From NCBI GenBank assembly GCA_946478655.1, contig CAMLDG010000003.1, positions 1-12,558 of the forward strand: DNA of 12,558 nt, in the 5' to 3' direction. The notes below the pieces were generated by a model. The model had not been told where the DNA came from. It saw nothing but the letters and a program-made list of their open reading frames with translations, and searched no databases. Every line of letters begins with the position of its first letter. Positions within the stretch are counted from its first letter, which is position 1. The stretch comes from an uncultured Nitrosotalea sp. (GTDB lineage: Archaea > Thermoproteota > Nitrososphaeria > Nitrososphaerales > Nitrosopumilaceae). Below, one piece after another: positions 5,307 through 11,914 of the stretch. The translations under genes were made by a program, and so were the position numbers.

Positions 5307-5788
5307 GTTTGTCTCAGCGTCTCAATGATGCCCTTTAGTTCAGAGATACTAGTTTTGCCAATTTTGTTTATGATTTTTACTTGGCCTTGAAATTTTGATA
5401 CTTCTTTTTTGGATACAGTCAGTACAGGATGCGGGCTTATCGAACCAATGATTTTGTTGTTTGCATCCATTCCATTTTTGTACAAACATAGTAGCGAGTC
5501 ACCAGAGTTGTGTCCAAGCACATCTTTTCCGCAAAGTATTATCGTGTTGATGTTTTCATTTGATAGAACCGATCGTACAAGAGAATCAATTCCCTTGTTT
5601 TCAGACAATAGCCTTCCAGCTATTGCAACCTCTTTGATAATAGATGATTTTGATATCTCTTTTAGTAAATTCATGCTTGATAGTGTACATATAGCAATGT
5701 TTGATTTGGGATCTCCAAAGAATACCTCATCTTCTATTTGAAGAATGATCCTGCACAGTTCTCCTGCAAGTTCTTCAATTATATTCAT
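5300..5788 (-). CDS. mtrA: Soluble MtrA-like corrinoid protein (tetrahydromethanopterin S-methyltransferase subunit A domain)
   Basis: This 162-residue protein matches the cytoplasmic corrinoid-binding domain of methanogen MtrA. Recognisable blocks are FFGDPKSNIAICTLSS (23-38), the AGRLLSENKGIDSLV region (57-71), ILCGKDVLGHNSGDSLLCLY (85-104) and NGMDANNKIIGS (105-116). His93 in the GH motif aligns with the His that, as I recall, is the lower cobalt ligand (His84) in Methanothermobacter MtrA. The C-terminal membrane anchor of methanogen MtrA is absent, so the protein should be soluble. No MtrB-H genes are present here. By family knowledge it should bind a cobamide and carry a methyl group; the partner enzymes are unknown. 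Its ATG overlaps the TGA of the upstream aminotransferase (ATGA at 5788-5785), so translation is probably coupled. Confidence 0.85.
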   Translation of the reverse strand: MNIIEELAGELCRIILQIEDEVFFGDPKSNIAICTLSSMNLLKEISKSSIIKEVAIAGRLLSENKGIDSLVRSVLSNENINTIILCGKDVLGHNSGDSLLCLYKNGMDANNKIIGSISPHPVLTVSKKEVSKFQGQVKIINKIGKTSISELKGIIETLRQTQ

Positions 5789-6870
5789 GCAATCAATTTG
5801 TGCAATGCTTCTGAAATGTAATGCAGATTATTTTCTGTAACAAGCGGGTTTACCGGAATACTGAGAACCGAGTCAGCAGCCCATTCAGTAAGAGGAAGCT
5901 TGAGATTCTTTTTGTAAAACGGAGTCTTGTGTACTGGAATTGCATAGTATGCAGTTGCACCGATACCCTGAGCATTTAGCTGCTTGATCAGTTTGTTGCG
6001 GTTCTTGGTTGCAATCGTATAAAGATACCAGTTTACATTGACACCATCTCTTTCTCCAGGCAATATGACATTAAGATCAGACAAGAGTTCATTGAGAATT
6101 GTTGCATTCTTTTTTCGCTTTTCCAAGAATTTTGGCAGTTTTTTCATCTGGACCTTGGCCAATGCAGCACAGATTTCAGGTAATCGTAGGTTTAGTCCAA
6201 GTATCCTGGTATCATATCCATGAAGCATTCCATGGTTTCGAATCTTGCGTAGTTTTTCATAGAGACCTTTGTCATTTGTAACCAAAGCCCCACCCTCTCC
6301 AGCAGTCACAACCTTTGCAGCATACATGCTAAAGCAGCCAAGTTTTGAGAATGTTCCAGATTGTTTTTTCTTGTATGTAGTGCCTAGCGATTGGCATGCA
6401 TCTTCAATTACCTCAAGATGATTCTTGCGTGCAATCTCAGAGATTTCATCCATGTATGAAAAGTTGCCATACAGGTGAACTGGCATGATAGCTTTAGATT
6501 TTTTTGTTATCTTCTTTTTTAGATCATCTGGATCCATTGTATAATTTTCCGGGCGTATGTCAACAAATACCGGTTTTGCACCAACTGATACGATGGAATT
6601 TGCAGTTGCTACAAATGTAAAAGATGGTATCAAGACTTCATCACCTTGTTTGATATCAAGAGCATATAGTGCAGCTTGCAGAGCAGCGGTTCCAGAATTT
6701 ACCGCTACAGCATATTTTGATTTTGTATACGAGGCCAAGAGTTGCTCAAAATCTTGCACTCTCTTTCCACCAGTGTTTGCTGCAGTTGTAAGAGATTTCT
6801 CAGTTAATACAGAACGTACTTCATTTATTTCGTCTTTTTCGATAATTGGTACATTTATCGGAATTTTCAA
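5785..6870 (-). CDS. DegT/DnrJ/EryC1/StrS-family PLP-dependent sugar aminotransferase
   Basis: This 361-residue type I fold enzyme transfers an amino group, usually from glutamate, to a keto group on a nucleotide-linked sugar. NSGTAALQAAL (58-68) binds the PLP phosphate. PSFTFVATANSIVSVGAKPV (82-101) and VDIRPENYTMDP (103-114) are family-typical. EDACQSLG (156-163) contains Asp157, which pairs with the PLP ring nitrogen. FSMYAAKVVTAGEGG (180-194) carries the PLP lysine Lys186. The C-terminal domain is complete. The start is TTG 6870, with a TATA-like box about 26 bases upstream and no early ATG. A role in making an amino sugar for surface glycans is plausible given the sequon-rich surface proteins nearby, but no glycosyltransferase is adjacent. 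It overlaps the MtrA-like gene by four bases. Confidence 0.9.
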   Translation of the reverse strand: MKIPINVPIIEKDEINEVRSVLTEKSLTTAANTGGKRVQDFEQLLASYTKSKYAVAVNSGTAALQAALYALDIKQGDEVLIPSFTFVATANSIVSVGAKPVFVDIRPENYTMDPDDLKKKITKKSKAIMPVHLYGNFSYMDEISEIARKNHLEVIEDACQSLGTTYKKKQSGTFSKLGCFSMYAAKVVTAGEGGALVTNDKGLYEKLRKIRNHGMLHGYDTRILGLNLRLPEICAALAKVQMKKLPKFLEKRKKNATILNELLSDLNVILPGERDGVNVNWYLYTIATKNRNKLIKQLNAQGIGATAYYAIPVHKTPFYKKNLKLPLTEWAADSVLSIPVNPLVTENNLHYISEALHKLIA

Positions 6871-6890
6871 TAATACAATAAGAAATTTTC

Positions 6891-6900
6891 ACCATAATTA
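6891..6900 (-). promoter_or_regulatory. TATA-like box for the aminotransferase/MtrA-like operon
   Basis: The minus strand reads TAATTATGGT, centred about 26 bases before TTG 6870. This supports the unusual TTG start through leaderless spacing. It is weak as a consensus match. Confidence 0.35.
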
Positions 6901-6921
6901 AACTTCCTAAATTAAAACCAA

Positions 6922-6931
6922 TTCTTATATT
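6922..6931 (+). promoter_or_regulatory. TATA box of the four-helix membrane protein gene
   Basis: TTCTTATATT is centred about 28 bases before ATG 6955. It is one of the best TATA matches in the window and is divergent from the aminotransferase promoter within an 84-base gap. Confidence 0.5.
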
Positions 6932-6954
6932 TCAGAGCTATAGATCGAGATCAG

Positions 6955-7518
6955 ATGAAAGTGCACCTGCAAGAAAATGATACCAGTTACAGGATTTTCT
7001 TGTATGTTTTCTACGTTAGCGCATTCATAATGTGCTCCATTACAATATTTGGATTCTATGCAATGATACAGGAATGGTTAACCAAGGGCACATATGTGAT
7101 GGGCGAGGTACTTGTCAAGACAGAATTTCCAACACCTCACTTTGCAAAATTATTGACATGGTTATTTTTCACAGCAATTATCAGCTGGTACTGCGTCTCA
7201 CGATTAGGCTGGAAAAAGACAGTCACCGTATCAAAATGGAAGCTGACAACAGTACAGTTGATGCTCCTGGGTCTTGCAATAGTAACACTCTATGAAACAA
7301 TTTACAACTTTGTCTTACTGAGTTCTCAAATAACTGCGGCATTGGTCCAGGGTGTAACACCAGACATTGATTCTCTCACTGTAGCATATCCAGATCCAAA
7401 CAGGCCATGGAATCTCATCTTTGCAACAAAGATGTTTCTTGCAGCATTTCTGATAAGCTCACATGCATTCTATCTTAGTACACGCCCCAGAAAGTCAATC
7501 CAAGAACTAGATGCTTAA
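6955..7518 (+). CDS. Four-helix integral membrane protein of unknown function
   Basis: This 187-residue protein has four predicted membrane helices at about 14-36, 64-82, 97-122 and 153-174, and no cleavable signal peptide. The loop between helices 1 and 2 contains a FPTPHFAK segment. The loop between helices 3 and 4 contains YPDPNRPW. Both short Pro-containing loops look conserved-type but I cannot match them to a family. An acidic residue (Glu114) and several aromatic residues sit in helix 3. There is no transporter or enzyme motif that I recognise. The start ATG 6955 has a good TATA box 28 bases upstream. TyrRS follows after 33 bases with its own TATA-like element overlapping this stop, so the two may be transcribed separately. 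Confidence 0.75.
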   Translation: MKVHLQENDTSYRIFLYVFYVSAFIMCSITIFGFYAMIQEWLTKGTYVMGEVLVKTEFPTPHFAKLLTWLFFTAIISWYCVSRLGWKKTVTVSKWKLTTVQLMLLGLAIVTLYETIYNFVLLSSQITAALVQGVTPDIDSLTVAYPDPNRPWNLIFATKMFLAAFLISSHAFYLSTRPRKSIQELDA

Positions 7519-7525
7519 ATTTATA
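7516..7525 (+). promoter_or_regulatory. TATA-like box for tyrS, overlapping the upstream stop codon
   Basis: TAAATTTATA is centred about 30 bases before ATG 7552 and includes the TAA stop of the membrane protein gene. It predicts a near-leaderless tyrS transcript. Confidence 0.4.
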
Positions 7526-7551
7526 GGAATACTCAGTGGAATCTGACTGGA

Positions 7552-8607
7552 ATGGATGTTACAGAAAAAATCAGACTTGTAACTAGAGAACCTACAGAGG
7601 AGGTAGTAACTCAAGAAGAGTTGCTGAATCTGTTTAACACAAATTCACAGCCCAAACACTACATCGGTCTTGAGATATCTGGTTTTATGCACTTGGGCAG
7701 TCTGATACTTACCGGATTTAAGATAAATGACTTTATCAAAGCTGGAGTCAAGTGCACAGTATTTTTGGCAGACTGGCACACTTACCTAAACAACAAGCTT
7801 GGCGGAGACTGGGACAAGATTCGAATGGTTTCAAAATACTATGCTGATGCATTCAAGATGTTCTGTCCTGGAGTTGAAATTGTAGAAGGCTCACAACTTT
7901 ATGAATCAAAAAGAGATTATTGGTTGAATCTTGTCAAGTTTTCAAAGAACATGTCACTTGAGCGCACAATGCGTTCTCTTACAATAATGGGGCGAAGTAC
8001 AGAAAAAGACAAGATTGATCTTGGCCAACTTTTATATCCTCCAATGCAAGCAGTAGACATTCACACAATGGATTTGGATATAGTGCATGCTGGAATGGAC
8101 CAGAGAAAGATCCACATGCTTGTACGAGAGATCTTCCCAAAAATGAAATGGAAGGTGCCAGTTGCAGTCCATCATCATATACTTGCAGGACTTGGAGAAC
8201 CAGAGCCTGCCTCAGATTCTGATTCAGACTTTGTATCAAGCAAGATGAGCAAGTCAAAATCCGCATCAGGAATATTTGTTCATGATACAGACGAGGAAAT
8301 TAATTCAAAATTCAAGAAAGCATGGTGTCCAGAAGGAATGGTAGAAAAAAATCCAGTGCTTGAGATCTCAAAGTATATCATTTTCCACAAGTTCAACGAA
8401 GTTACAGTAGAGCGTCCAGAGAAATTTGGCGGCAATGTAACCTATACAAGTTACCAAGACCTGGAAGGAGATTTTGCACAGAAAAAGCTTCACCCATCAG
8501 ATCTCAAGGCCACAGTCTCAAAATATGTCACTGAAATCATCAGGCCAATAAGAGAAAAAATAACTCTAACACCAGAACTTGCAGAAGCGATTAAGAAAAC
8601 TACTTGA
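7552..8607 (+). CDS. tyrS: Tyrosyl-tRNA synthetase
   Basis: This 351-residue class I synthetase charges tRNA-Tyr in the cytoplasm. YIGLEISGFMHLGSLIL (37-53) holds the HIGH-type motif as HLGS (47-50) and the Tyr-binding start of the Rossmann fold. YPPMQAVDIHTMDLDIVHAG (162-181), followed by MDQRKIH (182-188), gives the tyrosine-recognition helix. KMSKS is exact at 231-235. This is the compact archaeal/eukaryotic form without the bacterial S4 domain. Just before KMSKS there is an acidic Ser/Asp stretch (EPEPASDSDSDF, 216-227), longer than in methanogen enzymes as I remember them. The C-terminal part (about 265-351) is the anticodon-binding helical bundle. The stop overlaps the convergent LLM gene by eight bases. 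Confidence 0.95.
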   Translation: MDVTEKIRLVTREPTEEVVTQEELLNLFNTNSQPKHYIGLEISGFMHLGSLILTGFKINDFIKAGVKCTVFLADWHTYLNNKLGGDWDKIRMVSKYYADAFKMFCPGVEIVEGSQLYESKRDYWLNLVKFSKNMSLERTMRSLTIMGRSTEKDKIDLGQLLYPPMQAVDIHTMDLDIVHAGMDQRKIHMLVREIFPKMKWKVPVAVHHHILAGLGEPEPASDSDSDFVSSKMSKSKSASGIFVHDTDEEINSKFKKAWCPEGMVEKNPVLEISKYIIFHKFNEVTVERPEKFGGNVTYTSYQDLEGDFAQKKLHPSDLKATVSKYVTEIIRPIREKITLTPELAEAIKKTT

Positions 8608-9577
8608 GAGCAGGTTTTACTTTTCTTGAGAATAATGATATCATCTCAAGTGAATTTGACAGTCCTATGAAATTTACAATAAAGTAGCCAATCCCAATTT
8701 TTGTATACTGTTCTAGATAACGTATCACCTCATCAGGTGTACCCAATGCAATGCTGTCCTTTGATCGTATGATAAAATCTGCAATAGATTCATTTTTCTT
8801 TTTTAGTTTTGATACGATATCTTTTACATCATCCTTGTCTTTTCCAACAAGTACCCGCAACAGTACAGAGTTTTCTATTTCGTTATGATCTCTTTTGATG
8901 AGTTTGCAATTCTCATGTAACAATTTTATTTTCTCTTCCAGAATTTCTGCAGTTCCAAATGGATGATTATACCTTGTAGCATGTTTTGCAGCAACCTTCA
9001 TGAGCATTTTTCCTCCTCCGCCCACTATAATTGGCGGATGTGGTTTTTGCACAGGCTTGGGATTGCATATGGCATTTTTGATGGAATAGTGTTTTCCCTT
9101 GAAGCTTGATTTTTGATTCTGCCACATTTTTTTGATTATAGTAATGGATTCGTCAAGTTGTTCTACTCGTGTTTTTAGATCATCAAACTTGTATCCATAG
9201 GAATCGTATTCAGACTCAAACCAGCCTGCACCTATGCCAAACTCTAGTCTTCCATTGCTCATTGCATCAAGTGTAGATGTCATTTTTGCCAAAAGTGATG
9301 GGTGTCTAAAAGAATTTGAGGTAACTATCTGTCCTATTCTGAGCTTTGATGTTACTGATGAAATTGCAGAAAGAAGCATGTATGCCTCAAACAAAGTATC
9401 GCTGCGGTCATTTGACGGATGGGAAACAAAGTGATCATAAACATATCCTGCAACAAACCCAAGTTTTTCTGCAGTCAATGCAACTTTTTTTGAAAACAAA
9501 AATTGCTCGTAAGGATGTTCCGTAGGAAATTCATCTAGCCACCCTTGCGGTAAAGTTAGTCCTATCTGGACTTTCAT
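8600..9577 (-). CDS. Luciferase-like (LLM) flavin- or F420-dependent oxidoreductase
   Basis: This 325-residue single-domain TIM-barrel protein belongs to the bacterial-luciferase-like family. Its blocks are TSNSFRHPSLLAKMTSTLD (86-104), AMSNGRLEFGIGAGWFESEY (105-124), and PKPVQKPHPPIIVGGGG (173-189). The last of these is the usual flavin phosphate-binding region. Late GTPDEVIRYLEQYTKIGIGY is also family-typical. The family uses FMN or the deazaflavin F420, and members range from monooxygenases to F420-dependent reductases and dehydrogenases. Substrate cannot be read from sequence. F420 is plausible because thaumarchaea are known to make it. It starts one base after the cobJ stop, so it is almost certainly in the same operon. 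A corrin-pathway redox role is conceivable, but operon position is the only support. Confidence 0.88.
   Translation of the reverse strand: MKVQIGLTLPQGWLDEFPTEHPYEQFLFSKKVALTAEKLGFVAGYVYDHFVSHPSNDRSDTLFEAYMLLSAISSVTSKLRIGQIVTSNSFRHPSLLAKMTSTLDAMSNGRLEFGIGAGWFESEYDSYGYKFDDLKTRVEQLDESITIIKKMWQNQKSSFKGKHYSIKNAICNPKPVQKPHPPIIVGGGGKMLMKVAAKHATRYNHPFGTAEILEEKIKLLHENCKLIKRDHNEIENSVLLRVLVGKDKDDVKDIVSKLKKKNESIADFIIRSKDSIALGTPDEVIRYLEQYTKIGIGYFIVNFIGLSNSLEMISLFSRKVKPALK
8615..8627 (+). terminator. Possible T-rich terminator for tyrS inside the LLM gene
   Basis: Two T4 tracts and a short T2 tract (8615-8627), separated by AC and C, begin eight bases after the tyrS stop. It is the nearest T-rich stretch, lying within the LLM gene 3' end on the other strand. 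It is weaker than the stretch at 115-127. Confidence 0.28.
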
Positions 9578-9578
9578 G

Positions 9579-10367
9579 TTACTTTCTTGTCTGCTGCGGC
9601 TCTACAATATTGTATTTTGATGTATAACCACGTGGGTTTATCATCAAATCTTTGTACAGGTAAGTCGAAGAGTTGCCAATTATTACCGTAGTTATCATGC
9701 CAAGCTTGTCGTTGTGCTGTTCCATGTTTTCCAAGTCTGTTAGAACAACTTCTTGGGATTCTCGATATGCCCCCTTGACAATTGCTACTGGTGTGTTAGG
9801 TTTTCTGTATTTTAAAAGAAGTTTTCTTGTATCTTGTAATTGATGAATTCTTTTCTTGCTTGCAGGATTGTATATCACAATAACAAAATCACCTTGAGCC
9901 GCTGCCTCTACTCTTTTTGTTATTATTTCCCAAGGAACAAGTAGATCACTCATGCTTACTACAGCAAAATCTGTCATAAGCGGCGAGCCAACTAGTGCCG
10001 CACAAGAATTAAGCGATGATACACCAGGAACTATCTCAACATGTAGACCAGCTTTTCTGTCCCATCCCTCTTCTGCCAAAATTTCATAAATCAAACCTGC
10101 CATTCCGTAGATTCCCGGATCTCCACTTGATACAAGTGAGACGATTTTTCCAGATTTTGCAAGATCAATGCACTGGTGTGCTCTTTCTACTTCTTGTGTC
10201 ATTGCATATCTGTGGACCTCTTTTCCTTCGATTAGATCCTCGACCAGATTGACATATGTCTCATAACCAACAATTGTGTTGCTTTCCTCAATTGCTTGTT
10301 TTGCACGAAAAGTCATGTGGTCATGATGACCAGGCCCTACACCTACAATAAACAATTTACCGGTCAT
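9579..10367 (-). CDS. cobJ: Precorrin-3B / cobalt-factor III C17-methyltransferase
   Basis: This 262-residue SAM-dependent tetrapyrrole methylase methylates C17 with ring contraction in corrin (vitamin B12) synthesis. It is called CobJ in the aerobic and CbiH in the anaerobic nomenclature. LFIVGVGPG (5-13) is the N-terminal methylase signature. SSGDPGIYGMAGLIYE (80-95) is the second family block. PGVSSLNSCAALVGSPLMTD (114-133) and SMSDLLVPW (138-146) form the substrate and SAM pocket. IYNPASKKR (165-173) and IVKGAYRE (196-203) are typical of CobJ/CbiH. The length is normal. ATG 10367 has a TATA-like box about 28 bases upstream. The LLM gene follows after one base. Other cob genes are not in the window, so the pathway is scattered or lies elsewhere. 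Confidence 0.94.
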   Translation of the reverse strand: MTGKLFIVGVGPGHHDHMTFRAKQAIEESNTIVGYETYVNLVEDLIEGKEVHRYAMTQEVERAHQCIDLAKSGKIVSLVSSGDPGIYGMAGLIYEILAEEGWDRKAGLHVEIVPGVSSLNSCAALVGSPLMTDFAVVSMSDLLVPWEIITKRVEAAAQGDFVIVIYNPASKKRIHQLQDTRKLLLKYRKPNTPVAIVKGAYRESQEVVLTDLENMEQHNDKLGMITTVIIGNSSTYLYKDLMINPRGYTSKYNIVEPQQTRK

Positions 10368-10390
10368 TCACACTAGGAGGTTTCCAAAGT

Positions 10391-10400
10391 AAATTTATCC
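10391..10400 (-). promoter_or_regulatory. TATA-like box for the cobJ-LLM operon
   Basis: The minus strand reads GGATAAATTT, centred about 28 bases before ATG 10367. There is no Shine-Dalgarno on that strand (CCTCCT is the complement of one), consistent with leaderless initiation. Confidence 0.45.
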
Positions 10401-10412
10401 GTTTTGATGATT

Positions 10413-11864
10413 TTACGGAGTTACAATGGGACAATCAAGAATGTAGTTCTTGTCAAGTACCATTGCATCTTGTATTGTGATTTCACCTGCTAATTTTTCA
10501 TAATCAATGTCGTTTTTATTTTCTAAAACTTTGGCATTCTTTGGATCATTCCAATTAATTATTGAAATTTTGCAGATCGGACTGTAAGCAGAATCTCCTG
10601 GTTGTGCACTAGAAATTCCTTCTTGATATCCAAATGGTCCTGCACCTTGCAATCCATTAGTAAAGTGATAGACATCTCTTGCTGACAAGCCAAGAAGTGA
10701 AAGTGAAGGAACATCTAGAATCTTCATTGTCTGTGCAGGTCCTTGAGGAGTGCCTGCAGTTATGATATAGTAAATGGTTTTTCCATCAGGCCCCCATCCC
10801 CTGTGTCCTACAAAGGTGGCAGTCATGTTGTCTACGCTAACATCAAGAACTTGTCCATCAAGATATGATGTCTTGTCAGACAATACCTTGCTTGTTCGCA
10901 CATCTAGTGCGCCTCCATCCCATATTACCTCAGGAGTATTCAGAATTGTATCAGTGACAGTCAGTTTTACCTTTCCTGTCATGTTTGCATCAAGAATTGC
11001 TTTTGTAGAATTGAGGATAAATGGTCCCCGTCCTACATTCCAGGATACTTCAATTACTTTGTTTAATGGACTGTACTGCTTGTCAGTTGGTGTAAATGAT
11101 AACACATCATCTTGATATGCACGTGTTCCATTTCCATCAATTCCATTTGTAAAGATGAAGATGTTGCCGTATGATGCCACAGGTACATGAGCCAATACAG
11201 GTGATACCTGAACAGTCCAGTCTTGTTTGACAGATATGGTATTTGCTACAAGATTGTTGCTAGAATCTGTTATGATATAGTAAACAGTTTTTCCATTTAC
11301 CACTCCCTGATGCATTGGTATCTGTACTGGGATTGTGCTTTTTGGTATCTTGATAGTAGAATTTTCAGTTGTTGGTATGACAGTTGTAGGTTGAGCAATT
11401 GTTGGAGTTGTAACTCTAATCCATCCGTCGACACTTACGGTAGCAGCAAACTGACTAGAGTTTGTAGAGTGCAGACCAATGGCAGATCCTGTAAAATCCA
11501 AACTACCTCCACTAGAATTTGAATCAATTGTGGTTATTGCATAAAGTGTATTGCCATCCACTGTCCAAGTTGGTTGGCCCTTAGAGTCACCTTTGTCAAT
11601 TTGATGCAAAACAACAACCTGTACAGGTTGACTTGAGCTGTATGTAATGGAACCATGATAAATTGAACCACTGTTTGGAGGTAATACGATTGCCATCTGT
11701 TCATTGTTGTGACCAATTCCAGGATCTTGTGTAGATGTTACAGTCTGAGTGAACTGGATCTTTTTTGTTGATCCAGCGTTAGCAAGTTGATCATTAAACA
11801 ATGATAGTGAAGCCACAAGACCTCCAACTATTACAAGAATTACTAAAAGCAGAAGTCTGTTCAT
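10413..11864 (-). CDS. Secreted beta-rich protein with two tandem copies of one domain
   Basis: This 483-residue protein starts at ATG 11864. Residues 1-30 form a signal peptide (MNRLLLLVILVIVGG core, likely cut after ANA). A first beta-rich region (about 35-150) and a Thr/Pro linker (151-178) precede two related domains, about 183-318 and 353-480. They align as GKTVYYIITDSS (191-202) with GKTIYYIITAG (361-371), FIFTNGIDGNG (236-246) with YHFTNGLQGAG (399-409), and YSPLNKVIEVSWN (264-276) with YSPICKISIINWN (427-439). Seven N-x-S/T sequons suggest glycosylation. The only two cysteines, C431 and C478, are both in the second copy and could form a disulfide. There is no C-terminal anchor; it is either released or held by the signal segment. 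I recall similar repeats in thaumarchaeal extracellular proteins of unknown function, but cannot name a function. Confidence 0.85.
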   Translation of the reverse strand: MNRLLLLVILVIVGGLVASLSLFNDQLANAGSTKKIQFTQTVTSTQDPGIGHNNEQMAIVLPPNSGSIYHGSITYSSSQPVQVVVLHQIDKGDSKGQPTWTVDGNTLYAITTIDSNSSGGSLDFTGSAIGLHSTNSSQFAATVSVDGWIRVTTPTIAQPTTVIPTTENSTIKIPKSTIPVQIPMHQGVVNGKTVYYIITDSSNNLVANTISVKQDWTVQVSPVLAHVPVASYGNIFIFTNGIDGNGTRAYQDDVLSFTPTDKQYSPLNKVIEVSWNVGRGPFILNSTKAILDANMTGKVKLTVTDTILNTPEVIWDGGALDVRTSKVLSDKTSYLDGQVLDVSVDNMTATFVGHRGWGPDGKTIYYIITAGTPQGPAQTMKILDVPSLSLLGLSARDVYHFTNGLQGAGPFGYQEGISSAQPGDSAYSPICKISIINWNDPKNAKVLENKNDIDYEKLAGEITIQDAMVLDKNYILDCPIVTP

Positions 11865-11885
11865 ACGCTATGAATATTTAATTTG

Positions 11886-11897
11886 CATAAATATGCT
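11886..11897 (-). promoter_or_regulatory. TATA-like box for the secreted two-domain protein gene
   Basis: The minus strand reads GCATATTTATG, centred about 27 bases before ATG 11864, in the 50-base gap after lysC. It suggests separate transcription from the aspartate kinase gene. Confidence 0.42.
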
Positions 11898-11914
11898 TTT
11901 AGCGAGAGTTTCTG

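Noticed and set aside
5409..5741. Plus-strand 110-codon open frame opposite the MtrA-like gene
   Set aside because: It lies wholly within a recognisable MtrA-domain gene on the minus strand and has no motif of its own.
5300..5788. Inference of methanogenesis from the MtrA-like gene
   Set aside because: No other Mtr or Mcr subunit is present, the membrane anchor is missing, and the rest of the window fits a thaumarchaeon.
6896..6915. TAATT...AATTA inverted arms in the divergent gap
   Set aside because: The arms are five bases of pure A/T in an AT-rich stretch and are likely to be chance.
11223..11522. Plus-strand open frame rich in Cys/Trp/Tyr inside the secreted-protein gene
   Set aside because: It is a shadow of the minus-strand gene, whose signal peptide and internal repeats are convincing; the shadow has odd composition and no promoter.
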